Of a DNA stretch of 27,114 bases, positions 8,928 through 17,699 are shown in pieces (position 1 is the first letter of the stretch; the number at the start of each line of letters is the position of its first letter). This DNA comes from Chara braunii (lineage: Eukaryota > Streptophyta > Charophyceae > Charales > Characeae). The stretch is from contig BFEA01000148.1 of assembly GCA_003427395.1 (NCBI GenBank), forward strand, positions 1,677,822-1,704,935, given 5' to 3'. Below the pieces are notes generated by a model. The model searched no databases. It worked only from the letters and a program-made list of their open reading frames with translations, and was not told where the DNA came from. The position numbers and the translations under genes are program-made.

Positions 8928-8933
8928 AATAAA
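8928..8933 (+). promoter_or_regulatory. AATAAA polyadenylation signal in 3' LTR
   Basis: A canonical AATAAA is followed within ~15 bases by a GT-rich stretch (tagtgtgatactgtgttggg). This fits the R region of the LTR and supports including 8686-9212 in the LTR. Confidence 0.6.
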
Positions 8934-9212
8934 TAGTGTGATACTGTGTTGGGACTATCATCATTTCATTGTTTCTTGGATGTGATCTGCTCGGCTTTTC
9001 TCTATGACTGGTTGTGAGGATTGAGTGGAGTGTATTGCACTTTCAGTGTACCCTGTCATATCGCATGGTCAAGTCTTCCGCTGTGTTTTTCTCTCCCTGT
9101 GCGGTGTGATACTCCTATCCTCTCCCCTTACTTCTATGTGTGTATGGGCATGTGCAGAAGTCTATGTGAGTGAGTGTTGGCCATCAGGCAACGAACAACC
9201 AGAATCATAACA

Positions 9213-11270
9213 TAGGGACAGAGATAGGAACAGGAAAAATGACTAAGTGTGCAAAGAAAAAAAAAGAAAGTTCTGGGTTGTATTTTTCGGCGAACGCAAA
9301 GAAAATCCTAGGGCGTAGGGATAGGAACAGGAAAAACAACTAAGTATGCAAAGAAAAAAAAGAAATCTCTGGGCTGTATAATTTGGCGAATGCAAAGAAG
9401 GGTCTAGGGCATAAGGATAGGAACATTAAAAATGACTAAGGATGAAAAGAAAAAAAAGAAAGCTCTGGGCTGTATTTTTCAGCGAACGCAAAGAAGGGCC
9501 AAGGGCGTAGGGACAGGAACAGGAAAAACGACCAAGTATGCAAAGAAAAAAAAGAACGCTCTGGACTGTATTTTTCGGCGAACGCAAAGAAGGGCCTAGG
9601 GCCTAGGGATAGGAATAGGAAAAACGACTAAGTATGCAAGGAAAAAGAAAAGCTTTGCGCTCTATTTTTCGGCGAATGCAAATAAGGGTCTAGGATGTAG
9701 GGACATGAACATGAAAAACGACTAAGTATGCAAAGGAAAACAAAAAAAAAAATGGGTTCTATTTTTCGGCGAACGCAAAAAAGGACCTAAGGCGTAGGGA
9801 TAGGGATAGGAAGCTGAAAAACGACTAAGTACGCAAAGAAAAAAAAAAAAGCTTTGGGCTCTATTTTTCGACGAACGCAAAGAAAGACCTTGGGCGTAGG
9901 GACAAGAACCTGAAAGACGACTATGTATGCAAAGAAAAAAAAAGAAAGCTCTGGGTTTTATTTTTCGGCGGACGCAAAGAAGGGCCTAGGACGTAGGGAT
10001 AGGGATAAAAACAGGAAAAATCACTAAGTATGCAAAGAAAAAAAAGAAAGCTCTGGGCTCTATTTTTTTGCGAATGCAAAGAAGGACCTAGGCTGTAGAG
10101 GTAGGAATAAGAAAAACGACTAAGTATACAAAAAAAAAGAAAGCTCTAGGCTGTATTTTTCGACGAACGCAAAGAAGGGCCTACGGCGTAGGTAGAGGGA
10201 CAGGAAAAACGACTAATATGCAAAGAAAAAAAAAAAACAGCTTTGGGCTCTATTTTTCGGCGAATGCAAAGAAGTGCCTATGACGTAGGGACAGGGGCAG
10301 GAAAACGGCTAAGTATGCAAAGAAAAAAAAAAAAGCTTTGGGCTGTATTTTTCGGCGAATGCAAAGAACGGCCTAGGGCCTAGGGATAGGAACAAGAAAA
10401 AAAACTAAGTATGCAAAAAAAAAAAAAAAACTCTGGGCTCTATTTTTCAACGAACGCAAAGAAGGGTCTAGGGCGTAGGGAGAGGGACAGGAAAAACGAC
10501 TAAGTATGCAAAGAAAAAAAAGAAAGCTCCGGACTCTATTTTTCAGCGAACACAAAGAAGGGCCTAGGGCGTAGGGACAAGGACAGAAAAAACGACTAAG
10601 TATGCAAAGGGAAAAAAAAAAGCTCTCGACTGTATTTTTCGACGAAAGCAAAGAAGGGTTTGGAGCCTAGGGATAGGAACAGGAAGAACGACTACGTATG
10701 GAAAGAAAAAAAAAAAAACTTTGGGCTCTATTTTTCGTCCAATGCAAAGAAGGGCTTAGGGTGTAGGGACATGAACAAGAAAAACGACTAATTATGCAAA
10801 GAAAAAAAAGAAATCTCTAGGCTCCATTTTTCGGCGAACGCAAAGAAGGGCCTAGGGCGTAAGGATACGGATAGGAACAGGAAAAATAACTAAGTATGCA
10901 AAGAAAAAAAAAAACTATGGGCTGTATTTTTCGGCGAACGCAAAGAAGAGCCTAGGAGGTAGGGATAGGAATAGGAAAAACGACTAAGTATGCAAAGAAA
11001 AAAAAGAAAACTCTGGGCTGTATTTTTCGGCGAACGCAAAGAAGGGCCTAGGGCGTAGGGAGAGGGACAGGAAAAACGACTAAGTATGCAAAGAAAAAAA
11101 AGAAANCGCAAAGAAGGGCCTAGGGCGTAGGGAGAGGGACAGGAAAAACGACTAAGTATGCAAAGAAAAAAAATGAAACCTCTGGGCTCTATTTTTCGGC
11201 GAACACAAAGAAGGGTCTAGGGCGTAGGGACAGGGACAGAAAAAACGACTAAGTATGCAAAGAAGGGTCA
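9213..11270 (+). repeat. 96-bp minisatellite, right part
   Basis: About 21 units of the same family and strand as 2150-2900. Units differ mainly in A-run length (6-17) and in agg(g)ataggaaca versus aggagagggaca variants. One N at 11106 falls in a short unit where a piece seems missing. The last unit decays at about 11270. Because 96 is divisible by three, minus-strand frames stay open over several units and give Phe/Leu/Ser-rich repetitive peptides that I do not regard as genes. Confidence 0.93.
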
Positions 11271-11467
11271 AGGGATTACGGCAACATAAAAAATTTCCAG
11301 AATTAAATAATCATTCTAGATTAAAATTACATTATAAATTTCAAATTTTCATTCCATCTTAAAAAATGTCATTCCAATTTTAAAATTTTCCGTCTTACTT
11401 GAAAATTTTTCTTCCAAGAATGAGGTATTCCTTCTTATTTGAACTGCATGCTAGAGTTGGAATGAAA

Positions 11468-11845
11468 GTCTGGATCTTTGTAGCATCCTGTTCGGGTTCG
11501 GTGACCGAACCCGAACGTTCGGGACCGAACGCGAACAAGCGCTAAAATTCTCCGAACGCGAACATAAAAATATTATAAAAAAAAAAACAAAAAGTTCTCC
11601 AAAAACTCTGAAAAAAATATATGTTATGTGCAATACCCATACAAACAACTTTTGTCTGGAGGTATGGTCAAATTCGTAACCAAACTCGAGTTAAAAATCA
11701 AAAACCAAAAATATTCTTTTATTTTTAGTTTTTTTTTTAATATGTTCGGCCGAACACGTTCGGCTGGCGTTCGGCCGAACACCCGAACATATTCGGACGT
11801 TCGAAAAAGCTCCGAACATGTTCGGTATGTTACACAGGTCTGGAT
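11468..11845. mobile_element. 362-bp hAT-like MITE with 8-bp target duplications
   Basis: Direct repeats GTCTGGAT at 11468-11475 and 11838-11845 bound a 362-bp insert (11476-11837). The insert begins CTTTGTAGCAT and ends with the complement of CTGTGTAACAT, an 11-bp terminal inverted repeat with two mismatches. The uninterrupted foldback copy has a single site at 21847-21854 (complement GTCTGGAC). Eight-base duplications and short TIRs point to hAT (or P-like) transposition. The interior is rich in GTTCGG/CCGAAC words and AT tracts and encodes nothing convincing. Confidence 0.82.
11490..11516. repeat. Perfect inverted repeat near the left end of the MITE
   Basis: GTTCGGGTTCGGT (11490-11502) and ACCGAACCCGAAC (11504-11516) are exact complements around one G. 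Further CCGAAC/GTTCGG words follow to 11562 and again at 11744-11826, so both ends of the MITE carry clustered copies of the same hexamer in both orientations. Confidence 0.85.
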
Positions 11846-12173
11846 GAGTTCATGAAATATTTTAATTACACTGTCATTCTAAGTGAGGATTTGCAGTCAT
11901 AAATATGTTAATCCAATCTAAATTAGACAATATTTGTTGTAGTAGAATGAAAGTTTAATTAAAATATTTCATAAACTCGTCTAGACTTTCATTCCATCTT
12001 AAACAAATAGATGTAGTTGGAAGGGAAAACTCATATTTAGACGGGAAATTATGAAATTAAATTAAAAATTTTAAAATTTGACAAACATTGGAATGATAAT
12101 TAATAAGTATGAAGGACTTTTTTTTTATGGAATGTTTTTTTAACTTTCGTTTCTCATGGGAATTTTTTTGTTG

Positions 12174-12821
12174 GGGTATACAAAGGACATCTCACTTCAA
12201 CATATGTGTTGTGGCAGATTTCTTTGGATAAACATCATTAGGATTCTTCGAATATTTTAAGATCGATTAACTATCAACGCAGCACAACTTAGACAGTACA
12301 ACTTAGACAAGGGTGGCAGCACTACAACAACCACAATACTCTATTCATATCAATATAGCAATCATACAGTGGTAACAACATTAACTCTCAAAGCAGGGCA
12401 TGCTCTTAGTCAACCCCTCAAGGCATAGCAGTTGCAACAACCGCACTTAACAGCGAGTCAGATCTAACCGTACAACCTCAAGCCCAGCAGTTGCCGTCAA
12501 TTCAAGTTTTATAATTTCAATCAGTCTGGGGAACAGTAGCCCAAAGAAATAGGACGACAACCTTATCAGCAAGTGGCAACTCAGACAACAAGTAATAAGT
12601 GAACTTATACTTTATACAAGATCTACAAAAGCTCAACGAGTACCAAAGTCCGCAATCAGGTGGTCGTCGCTGCAAACCGCCGTGGACAGTTGCAACCGAC
12701 GGTTTGGTTCATGCACAATTTTGAAAGAGTCAGCCCTAACTAGCCCGGCCAGCTGGTAGGATAACCTAATTATGAGTCACAATTGGGTGGAAAATAACAC
12801 CTTTGACCCAAACTAGGTCTC

Positions 12822-12822
<1 letters not shown>
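12174..12822. other. Unassigned AT-leaning spacer
   Basis: I see no ORF with protein-like composition, no RNA gene and no clear repeat. The stretch 12270-12540 is rich in 'caac/acaac' words. The end of the stretch leads into the (AT)n tract. Confidence 0.5.
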
Positions 12823-12824
<2 letters not shown>

Positions 12825-12915
<91 letters not shown>

Positions 12916-12916
12916 N

Positions 12917-12979
<63 letters not shown>
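12825..12979. repeat. (AT)n microsatellite, about 155 bp
   Basis: Pure AT dinucleotide run with a single N at 12916. True length is uncertain because short reads collapse such tracts. The Ile/Tyr 'ORFs' through it are artefacts. Confidence 0.97.
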
Positions 12980-12982
<3 letters not shown>

Positions 12983-12986
12983 GTCA

Positions 12987-13056
12987 TCGGCGTTCGGGAT
13001 GGGCCGAACGCCCGGACCCGAACGTCCGCACGTACGGGACCCGCCGGGCCGAACGC
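12987..13056. repeat. GTTCGG/CCGAAC-rich block
   Basis: This GC-rich block has alternating gttcggg, gccgaac, cccgaac and ccgggccgaac words, like those at the ends of the MITE at 11476-11837. It may be a fragment of a related element. I could not identify its ends. Confidence 0.5.
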
Positions 13057-13164
13057 TGCGCCCAAACAGATTAATTTGTTTTTTTTTTAAATACGGGTGT
13101 GCTTGAGGAGGTCGCCCACCGTGCCTGCGCAACTTTAAAAAGGAAAAAATAAAATTTAAATCAT

Positions 13165-13213
13165 CCTTTCCCCTCCCCCCCGCCCCCCCCCCGGTCCCCT
13201 TTTTTTTTTTAAA
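13165..13213. repeat. C-run and T-run low-complexity tract
   Basis: Two C homopolymer runs separated by a G, then gg, cccc and a T homopolymer. It is prone to sequencing error and precedes the inverted repeat. Confidence 0.9.
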
Positions 13214-13279
13214 CATTAAGTTATGTATGGTGATAACAAATTTCTTACCTTCAGCAACAGCTGTTGGGTTTTGCCCAGT

Positions 13280-15078
13280 TCGAGCGCATGAAAAAATGAA
13301 AAACGCTTTTCTAAAAACACTTGAAACGGTTTTCACCTTTGCAGAAGCGGATGCAGGTATCAGGGCTCTATCCCTAGACCTCACTCACCTGTGTACAGTG
13401 CCCCGTGAGTTTCATCCCGTGACATGCGTCGTAGGAGTCTTTAGCTGTTTGTCATAGGTCTGTGTAGTAGTCAGGTCTTGAACTGTAGATCTGTCGCATA
13501 GGGGTCAAAGTTGTTGTAGAGGTCGTAGCTGTAGCTTCTCTGAAAGGTCAAGGTCGTCGCTGCTACAGTTCTGAAAGGTCAAGGTCGTAGCTGCTACAGA
13601 AACAGAAAGGCCAAGTGTATAGACTTCCGGAAGCTCCGGAAGCGGCCATTCAGAGGTCTCCCACGATTAGTCAAAGGCAAGTGGGCAAGTGGTAAGTCTT
13701 ACCGTGCCGAGTCAGCGGTACCAGTCCCAATCGCACTTAGTGAAGTTAGCAAGTACCATGTGGGACTGTGTGCGCCAAAGGCCCGGTGGAAAAGGGCAGA
13801 CCAGAGTCCAACAGAAGTATAAATCAAGAGGCAACGCCCAACGAGTCATTGATTCCGGTGTGCGCCATGCGGAAGCGTTGTCCGAGCGTTTGTGAGAGGT
13901 GGTCTGCATGAAGTCCAAAGACGAAGTCGGCAGCGAGGAAGACTAGTGTTAGTAGTAGTGGCTAGTAGCGCCCATAGCCGTCGAGGTTAGTGATAGCAGT
14001 TGATGCGTGTGTGTGTACGTGTATGAGAGTGAGTGTGTGTATGGGATATTTAGGGTGATCTAGAGTGAGGTGCTTGTGTGCAGCAGTGGGACAGAGTGTC
14101 GACAGTGGATGTACAGGGCATGTTGGCACCATAGCCTGTTAAATGACGTTTGCATCTGAACTGTGTTCTCGACTTCCATATCTATGAGCTTTGGGTGGGC
14201 GCCCTGGCGCCAGACTGTTTGCCATCTGTTGGAGCCATCTGTTTGCCATCTCTATGCTTGCTTCCTTCGCAAGAAAAAATAAAAAAGAGAAGAAAACAAA
14301 CAACGAAATTTTTCTTGGAAAACAAAAGGAGAAAAGAAAAAGAACGGGGTTTTCTGTTAAAAATGGAGCAAAACGGAGTGCAGATGCAAACTGGCGTCAG
14401 GCGCCCACTCAAAACTCAGAGATATGGAACTCGAGAACATAGTTCAGATGCAAACTTCGTTCAACAGGCTATGGCACCAACACGCCTTGTACATCCCACT
14501 CTCACACTTTGTCCTCCAACGTTCACACACACGCACTCGACTTTGGATCAACCTGAATACCCCGCACACGCTCACTCTCTCATACGCACGCACACAATTA
14601 CTAACCGCTATCTCTAACCCTGGCGGCTATGGCCACTTACTAACACTGCCACTACAGACGATCCCCTTCTCTCTGCCCACTTCGACTTCGGGCTCACTAC
14701 AGACCACCTTCGGTACTTTGTTGACTTGACTAAGTGCGACTGGAACTGGTACCGCTGACTCAGCACGGTGGGACTCACCACTTGCCCACTTGCCTATGAC
14801 TTATCTACAGTTCAAGACACATCAACTACACAGACCTACGACAAACAACTTCGACCCTACGCGACAGATCTACAGTTCAAGACCCAACAACTACACAGAC
14901 CTATGACAGACAACAACTGACTCCTATGATGCAGGTCACGGGTTCAAACTCACGGGGTACTGTACACAGGTGAGCGAGGTCCAGGGATCGAGCCTTGGGA
15001 TCAGCATCCGCTACTGCAAAAGTGAAAACCGTTTCAGGAGTGTCAAAAAGAGACTTTTTTTTTAACTCACGCCTGGAG
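13280..15078. repeat. Giant imperfect inverted repeat (foldback), arms ~0.95 and ~0.70 kb
   Basis: The left arm (13280-14225) reappears as reverse complement in the right arm (14375-15078). Matching blocks include gaaacggttttcac, cacctgtgtacagt, cataggtctgtgtagt, tcttgaactgtagatctgtcgc, aagtgggcaagtggt, gagtcagcggtaccagt, ccatagcctgtt, gtttgcatctgaact and gggcgcc...gacgccag. The left arm has extra segments (for example ~13757-13893) missing from the right. The loop is ~150 bp, A-rich and purine-rich. Arms differ by many substitutions, so this is not a simple assembly echo. The right arm ends exactly at an adapter, so its true end is unknown. No protein is recognisable. It could be a foldback transposon or an inverted duplication of one. 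Confidence 0.82.
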
Positions 15079-15116
15079 CTGTCTCTTATACACATCTAGA
15101 TGTGTATAAGAGACAG
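15079..15116. other. Nextera mate-pair junction adapter
   Basis: Third perfect 38-bp copy. It joins the right arm of the inverted repeat to a retrotransposon gag fragment and therefore marks a false adjacency. Confidence 0.97.
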
Positions 15117-15211
15117 GCCCTGGACTTTGAGTCCAAGCTCCATGTCCAGGAAGCACCTTCTGAAGGAAGGAAGGGGCCCTCCTCCAAGGGGCAAAGGAGA
15201 AGGAAGGGCGC
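15117..15211 (+). pseudogene. gag: Second copy of the chromovirus gag fragment
   Basis: The sequence is almost identical to 3788-3871 (Lys/Ser/Gly-rich gag linker region) but has a longer start, gccctggactttgagtcc, where the first copy reads ggccgtggaatcc. It is cut by the N gap at 15212. With an adapter on the left and a gap on the right, it is a scaffold fragment rather than a demonstrated insertion. Confidence 0.85.
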
Positions 15212-15751
15212 NNNNNNNNNNNNNNNNNNNNNNNNNNNNNNNNNNNNNNNNNNNNNNNNNNNNNNNNNNNNNNNNNNNNNNNNNNNNNNNNNNNNNNNNN
15301 NNNNNNNNNNNNNNNNNNNNNNNNNNNNNNNNNNNNNNNNNNNNNNNNNNNNNNNNNNNNNNNNNNNNNNNNNNNNNNNNNNNNNNNNNNNNNNNNNNNN
15401 NNNNNNNNNNNNNNNNNNNNNNNNNNNNNNNNNNNNNNNNNNNNNNNNNNNNNNNNNNNNNNNNNNNNNNNNNNNNNNNNNNNNNNNNNNNNNNNNNNNN
15501 NNNNNNNNNNNNNNNNNNNNNNNNNNNNNNNNNNNNNNNNNNNNNNNNNNNNNNNNNNNNNNNNNNNNNNNNNNNNNNNNNNNNNNNNNNNNNNNNNNNN
15601 NNNNNNNNNNNNNNNNNNNNNNNNNNNNNNNNNNNNNNNNNNNNNNNNNNNNNNNNNNNNNNNNNNNNNNNNNNNNNNNNNNNNNNNNNNNNNNNNNNNN
15701 NNNNNNNNNNNNNNNNNNNNNNNNNNNNNNNNNNNNNNNNNNNNNNNNNNN
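15212..15751. other. Assembly gap (540 N)
   Basis: All bases are N. ORFs that bridge it are meaningless. The right edge is a CT/AC microsatellite, a common cause of such gaps. Confidence 1.
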
Positions 15752-15832
<81 letters not shown>

Positions 15833-15846
15833 ACACACACACACAC
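15752..15846. repeat. (CT)n-(AC)n compound microsatellite
   Basis: CT repeats from 15752 to about 15796 are followed by AC repeats with one AT variant to about 15846. Confidence 0.97.
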
Positions 15847-15883
15847 TGCACACACTCGCACACAAAGCGAACAATGTACAAAA

Positions 15884-17600
15884 TTATCCTGACATATCAC
15901 CCTCTCTCGCCACAATGCCTGCATCGACCTCTGCCTCCTCCTCGTCCTCCTCAACACCCCCCTCGAAATCCAGGTTGCCTGATGATGCCGATGTGGTCGT
16001 CGGTGAGCATGATGTGGCCGCGGATGCTAGTGCTGCCCTTGTCGTCACCTCTCCCCTGCGCCTCCTGGTGATGTGCAACGCTATGCCCTCCTCCGCCTTG
16101 TTGCTCGATGATGTGATCGGCGCTGCATCCGTATGAACGTCTCTTCCATCTGCGGGGGCTCTCCTCCTTGGTGCACCGCCCTCTCGTGTCGTGGCATGTC
16201 CCTCTCCTCTCCCCCGTCCAGGTGGCCGACCTCTGGGACATCCCTCTCCTCTCTCGCGCCCCACTCCTCTCCCGCATACCTGTCCTGACATATCCCTCTC
16301 GCCCGCGCCCCTCCCCTCTCCCGATGGTCGGCCTCGGCCTCTGCCACAACCTGCAGCTCCCCTGACCTCCTGTCCCGCGGCACTCTCTGGCTTCCGCTTG
16401 CGACCAACAAATGATTGAATCGGCTCGATGATGACTGAGGGGTCTCTGGGCGGCAATGGTATCGTCGCCCGTGCGCCAAAATCCGCAGGGGCGACTGCAC
16501 GACGAAGACCGGTGCCTGGGGAGCCGTGCTCCCCTGTGCCACTGCAATGTCCATCGACACCCTGCGTATCCATCATGGGAGGCGGCTGCGGTCCGGGGCC
16601 TACGATCCCAGTGCCAAAGAAGGATCTGCACGTGGCAACGGGAGTGAGGGAGAAACGCGTGCAGTGCCACCACCCACCTCGTGGCGTGTGCGCATCCCCT
16701 GTTGCGGCATCCCTCGTCCATGTCTTCCGGGGTACCCCGCCAATGCCTGCTCAATCTCCTCTGCTGAGTAACCGGCGGCCGCCAGGTCATGCGCGATATC
16801 CTCTCTCCGAGTCTCTGCGCCTCCCTCCCTGCAGGTAGCCTCCCCAACAGCAGCCTTCCCACCAATGGGCTCTGCAGAGTCCATGCCACCAGTTCCACAT
16901 CAAGGTCAACTCGCTGCAGATCCGACAACGGTCTCGGCAAGTACGCCGCCAAATCCCTGTCGGTGTCATGGCAGACAGCCGATGCTGTCGACACGTCTAG
17001 CGGACCTGTGAAACCCGCTCGTCGTTTAAGCCTCCCCTCAGAGTCGTACTCTACTGCACAGTGGGGGCTGGAAAAGGTGCCAGCAGCCGCAGCTGGGCAC
17101 TCGGACGATGTGCCCTCAACGGTACCTGCCACGAAAGACGGTTGCCCTCAAGGGCTGCCGGAGTGGGCGATCGAGTAGCGGGCTCCCTAGGCTGATGGGA
17201 ATCTCGGGTGCGGCAGTCGCTTCATCAACCTGCCCCCCCATACCCCCCGATGCCATCATCTGCGCCGGCGCCGCCCGACACGGCAGGAAACGCATCTCCA
17301 CGAATGTTGTGCAAGTTTGCCTCAGTCGCAGGTGTGCCAGCAAGGGAGGCTCCATCGTCAACCGGGGCGCGTGGTGGGAGCATCCGACCTGCATGGCTCA
17401 CAGTGGCAGGGGCCTCATCATCCAAAAAACCATCTCCTCGATAAGGCCCCCACAACCACGACACATCGTTGTCAATCACATCCTCCCCGCTGTCGAGCGC
17501 ATCGGTCCGGCACCGCACGTGCCATCGCGGGACCCTCTCGGCCGCGTCACGCAGGAGTTGGACCAACCTGGACACGAACGCACAAATGGAGCTTCCTTAG
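15884..17600 (-). pseudogene. Possible decayed coding region in GC-rich island (unrecognised)
   Basis: This block is much richer in GC than its surroundings and open in several minus-strand frames. Protein-like stretches read in order down the strand. The first is 17590-17225 (an acidic/Gly-rich piece with WLWGPYRGDGFLDDEAP). Next is about 17132-16890 (DTDRDLAAYLPRPLSDLQRV), then 16884-16740 (EDIAHDLAAAGYSAEEIEQAL, an amphipathic helix-like segment). Last is 16576-15884 (SVIIEPIQSFVGRKRKPE, then an Arg/Gly-rich stretch and an acidic tail ending at a stop). They lie in different frames, so at least three frameshifts would be required. I do not recognise a family. GC-rich DNA also gives long open frames by chance, so this may be no gene at all. 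Confidence 0.3.
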
Positions 17601-17690
17601 GCCGCTCCGGCCGAGTGCGCCAGCCATACCTCTCGCGAGCCCCTACGACAGGATAGGGCCTACGCGAGGCACAACTTACCTCCACCTTAT
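17476..17690 (-). repeat. Interspersed repeat, copy A (matches 23105-23275 on the other strand)
   Basis: The reverse complement shares with 23105-23275 the ordered words ggtaagtt, cctatc/ccttatc, tgtcgt.ggggct, gagaggtatgg, cactcggcc.gag and gaccgatgcgctcgaca, with substitutions and small indels between. It overlaps the upstream end of the possible decayed coding region, so that region may be part of a mobile element. Confidence 0.7.
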
Positions 17691-17699
17691 GGTGCCACG

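Larger units (their letters stand above)
2901..9212 (+). mobile_element. Ty3/gypsy chromovirus LTR retrotransposon, degenerate, nested in minisatellite
   Basis: A full-length element lies in the + orientation: LTR, gag, protease, RT, RNase H, integrase, chromodomain, polypurine tract, LTR. The order (integrase after RNase H) and the C-terminal chromodomain place it in Ty3/gypsy, chromovirus branch (Metaviridae). It begins TGCAATGAC and ends AATCATAACA, giving TG...CA termini. It is flanked by tagg at 2897-2900 and 9213-9216, a possible 4-bp target duplication (longer if the adjoining ca is counted). Both flanks are the 96-bp minisatellite, and the unit phase continues across the insertion. 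Coding is broken by stops, frameshifts and an embedded adapter, so this copy cannot act alone as assembled. Confidence 0.92.
7968..9212 (+). repeat. 3' LTR (about 1.25 kb)
   Basis: The start is set by the exact point where similarity to 2901 begins. The right end is set by resumption of the 96-bp minisatellite and by TG...CA ends with tagg on both sides. The first 718 bp align with the 5' LTR, and 8686-9212 has no counterpart there. That downstream part holds a perfect hairpin (8860-8883) and AATAAA (8928-8933), as expected of an R region. An alternative reading ends the LTR at 8685 (also ...CA), but that leaves 527 bp unexplained and no target duplication. Confidence 0.75.
11282..12173 (+). 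mobile_element. Foldback MITE, copy 1 (interrupted)
   Basis: The ends read CAACATAAAAAATTTCCA and, reverse-complemented, CAACAAAAAAATTCCCA. Inner inverted words are also present (atgaaatattttaat versus attaaaatatttcat; the ggaatgaaagtc block versus its complement near 11985). The sequence matches 21519-22031 in the opposite orientation over its whole ~520 bp once the insert at 11476-11837 is removed. No transposase is encoded, so it is a non-autonomous element or a decayed foldback. I see no clear target duplication. Confidence 0.8.

Noticed and set aside
9213-11270. CRISPR-like array
   Set aside because: Units are contiguous 96-bp tandem copies without short identical repeats and unique spacers. 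The context is eukaryotic.
12766-13384. Tyr/Ile-repeat proteins of 95-204 residues
   Set aside because: They are translations of the (AT)n tract.
14935-15010. tRNA-like text (gggttcaaactc, gggatcgagcc)
   Set aside because: It resembles a T-arm word, but no acceptor stem or anticodon arm can be built around it, and it belongs to the large inverted repeat.
15067-16136. Long ORFs of 262-344 codons on both strands around 15.1-16.1 kb
   Set aside because: They run through 540 N and microsatellite DNA, and start inside adapter sequence.
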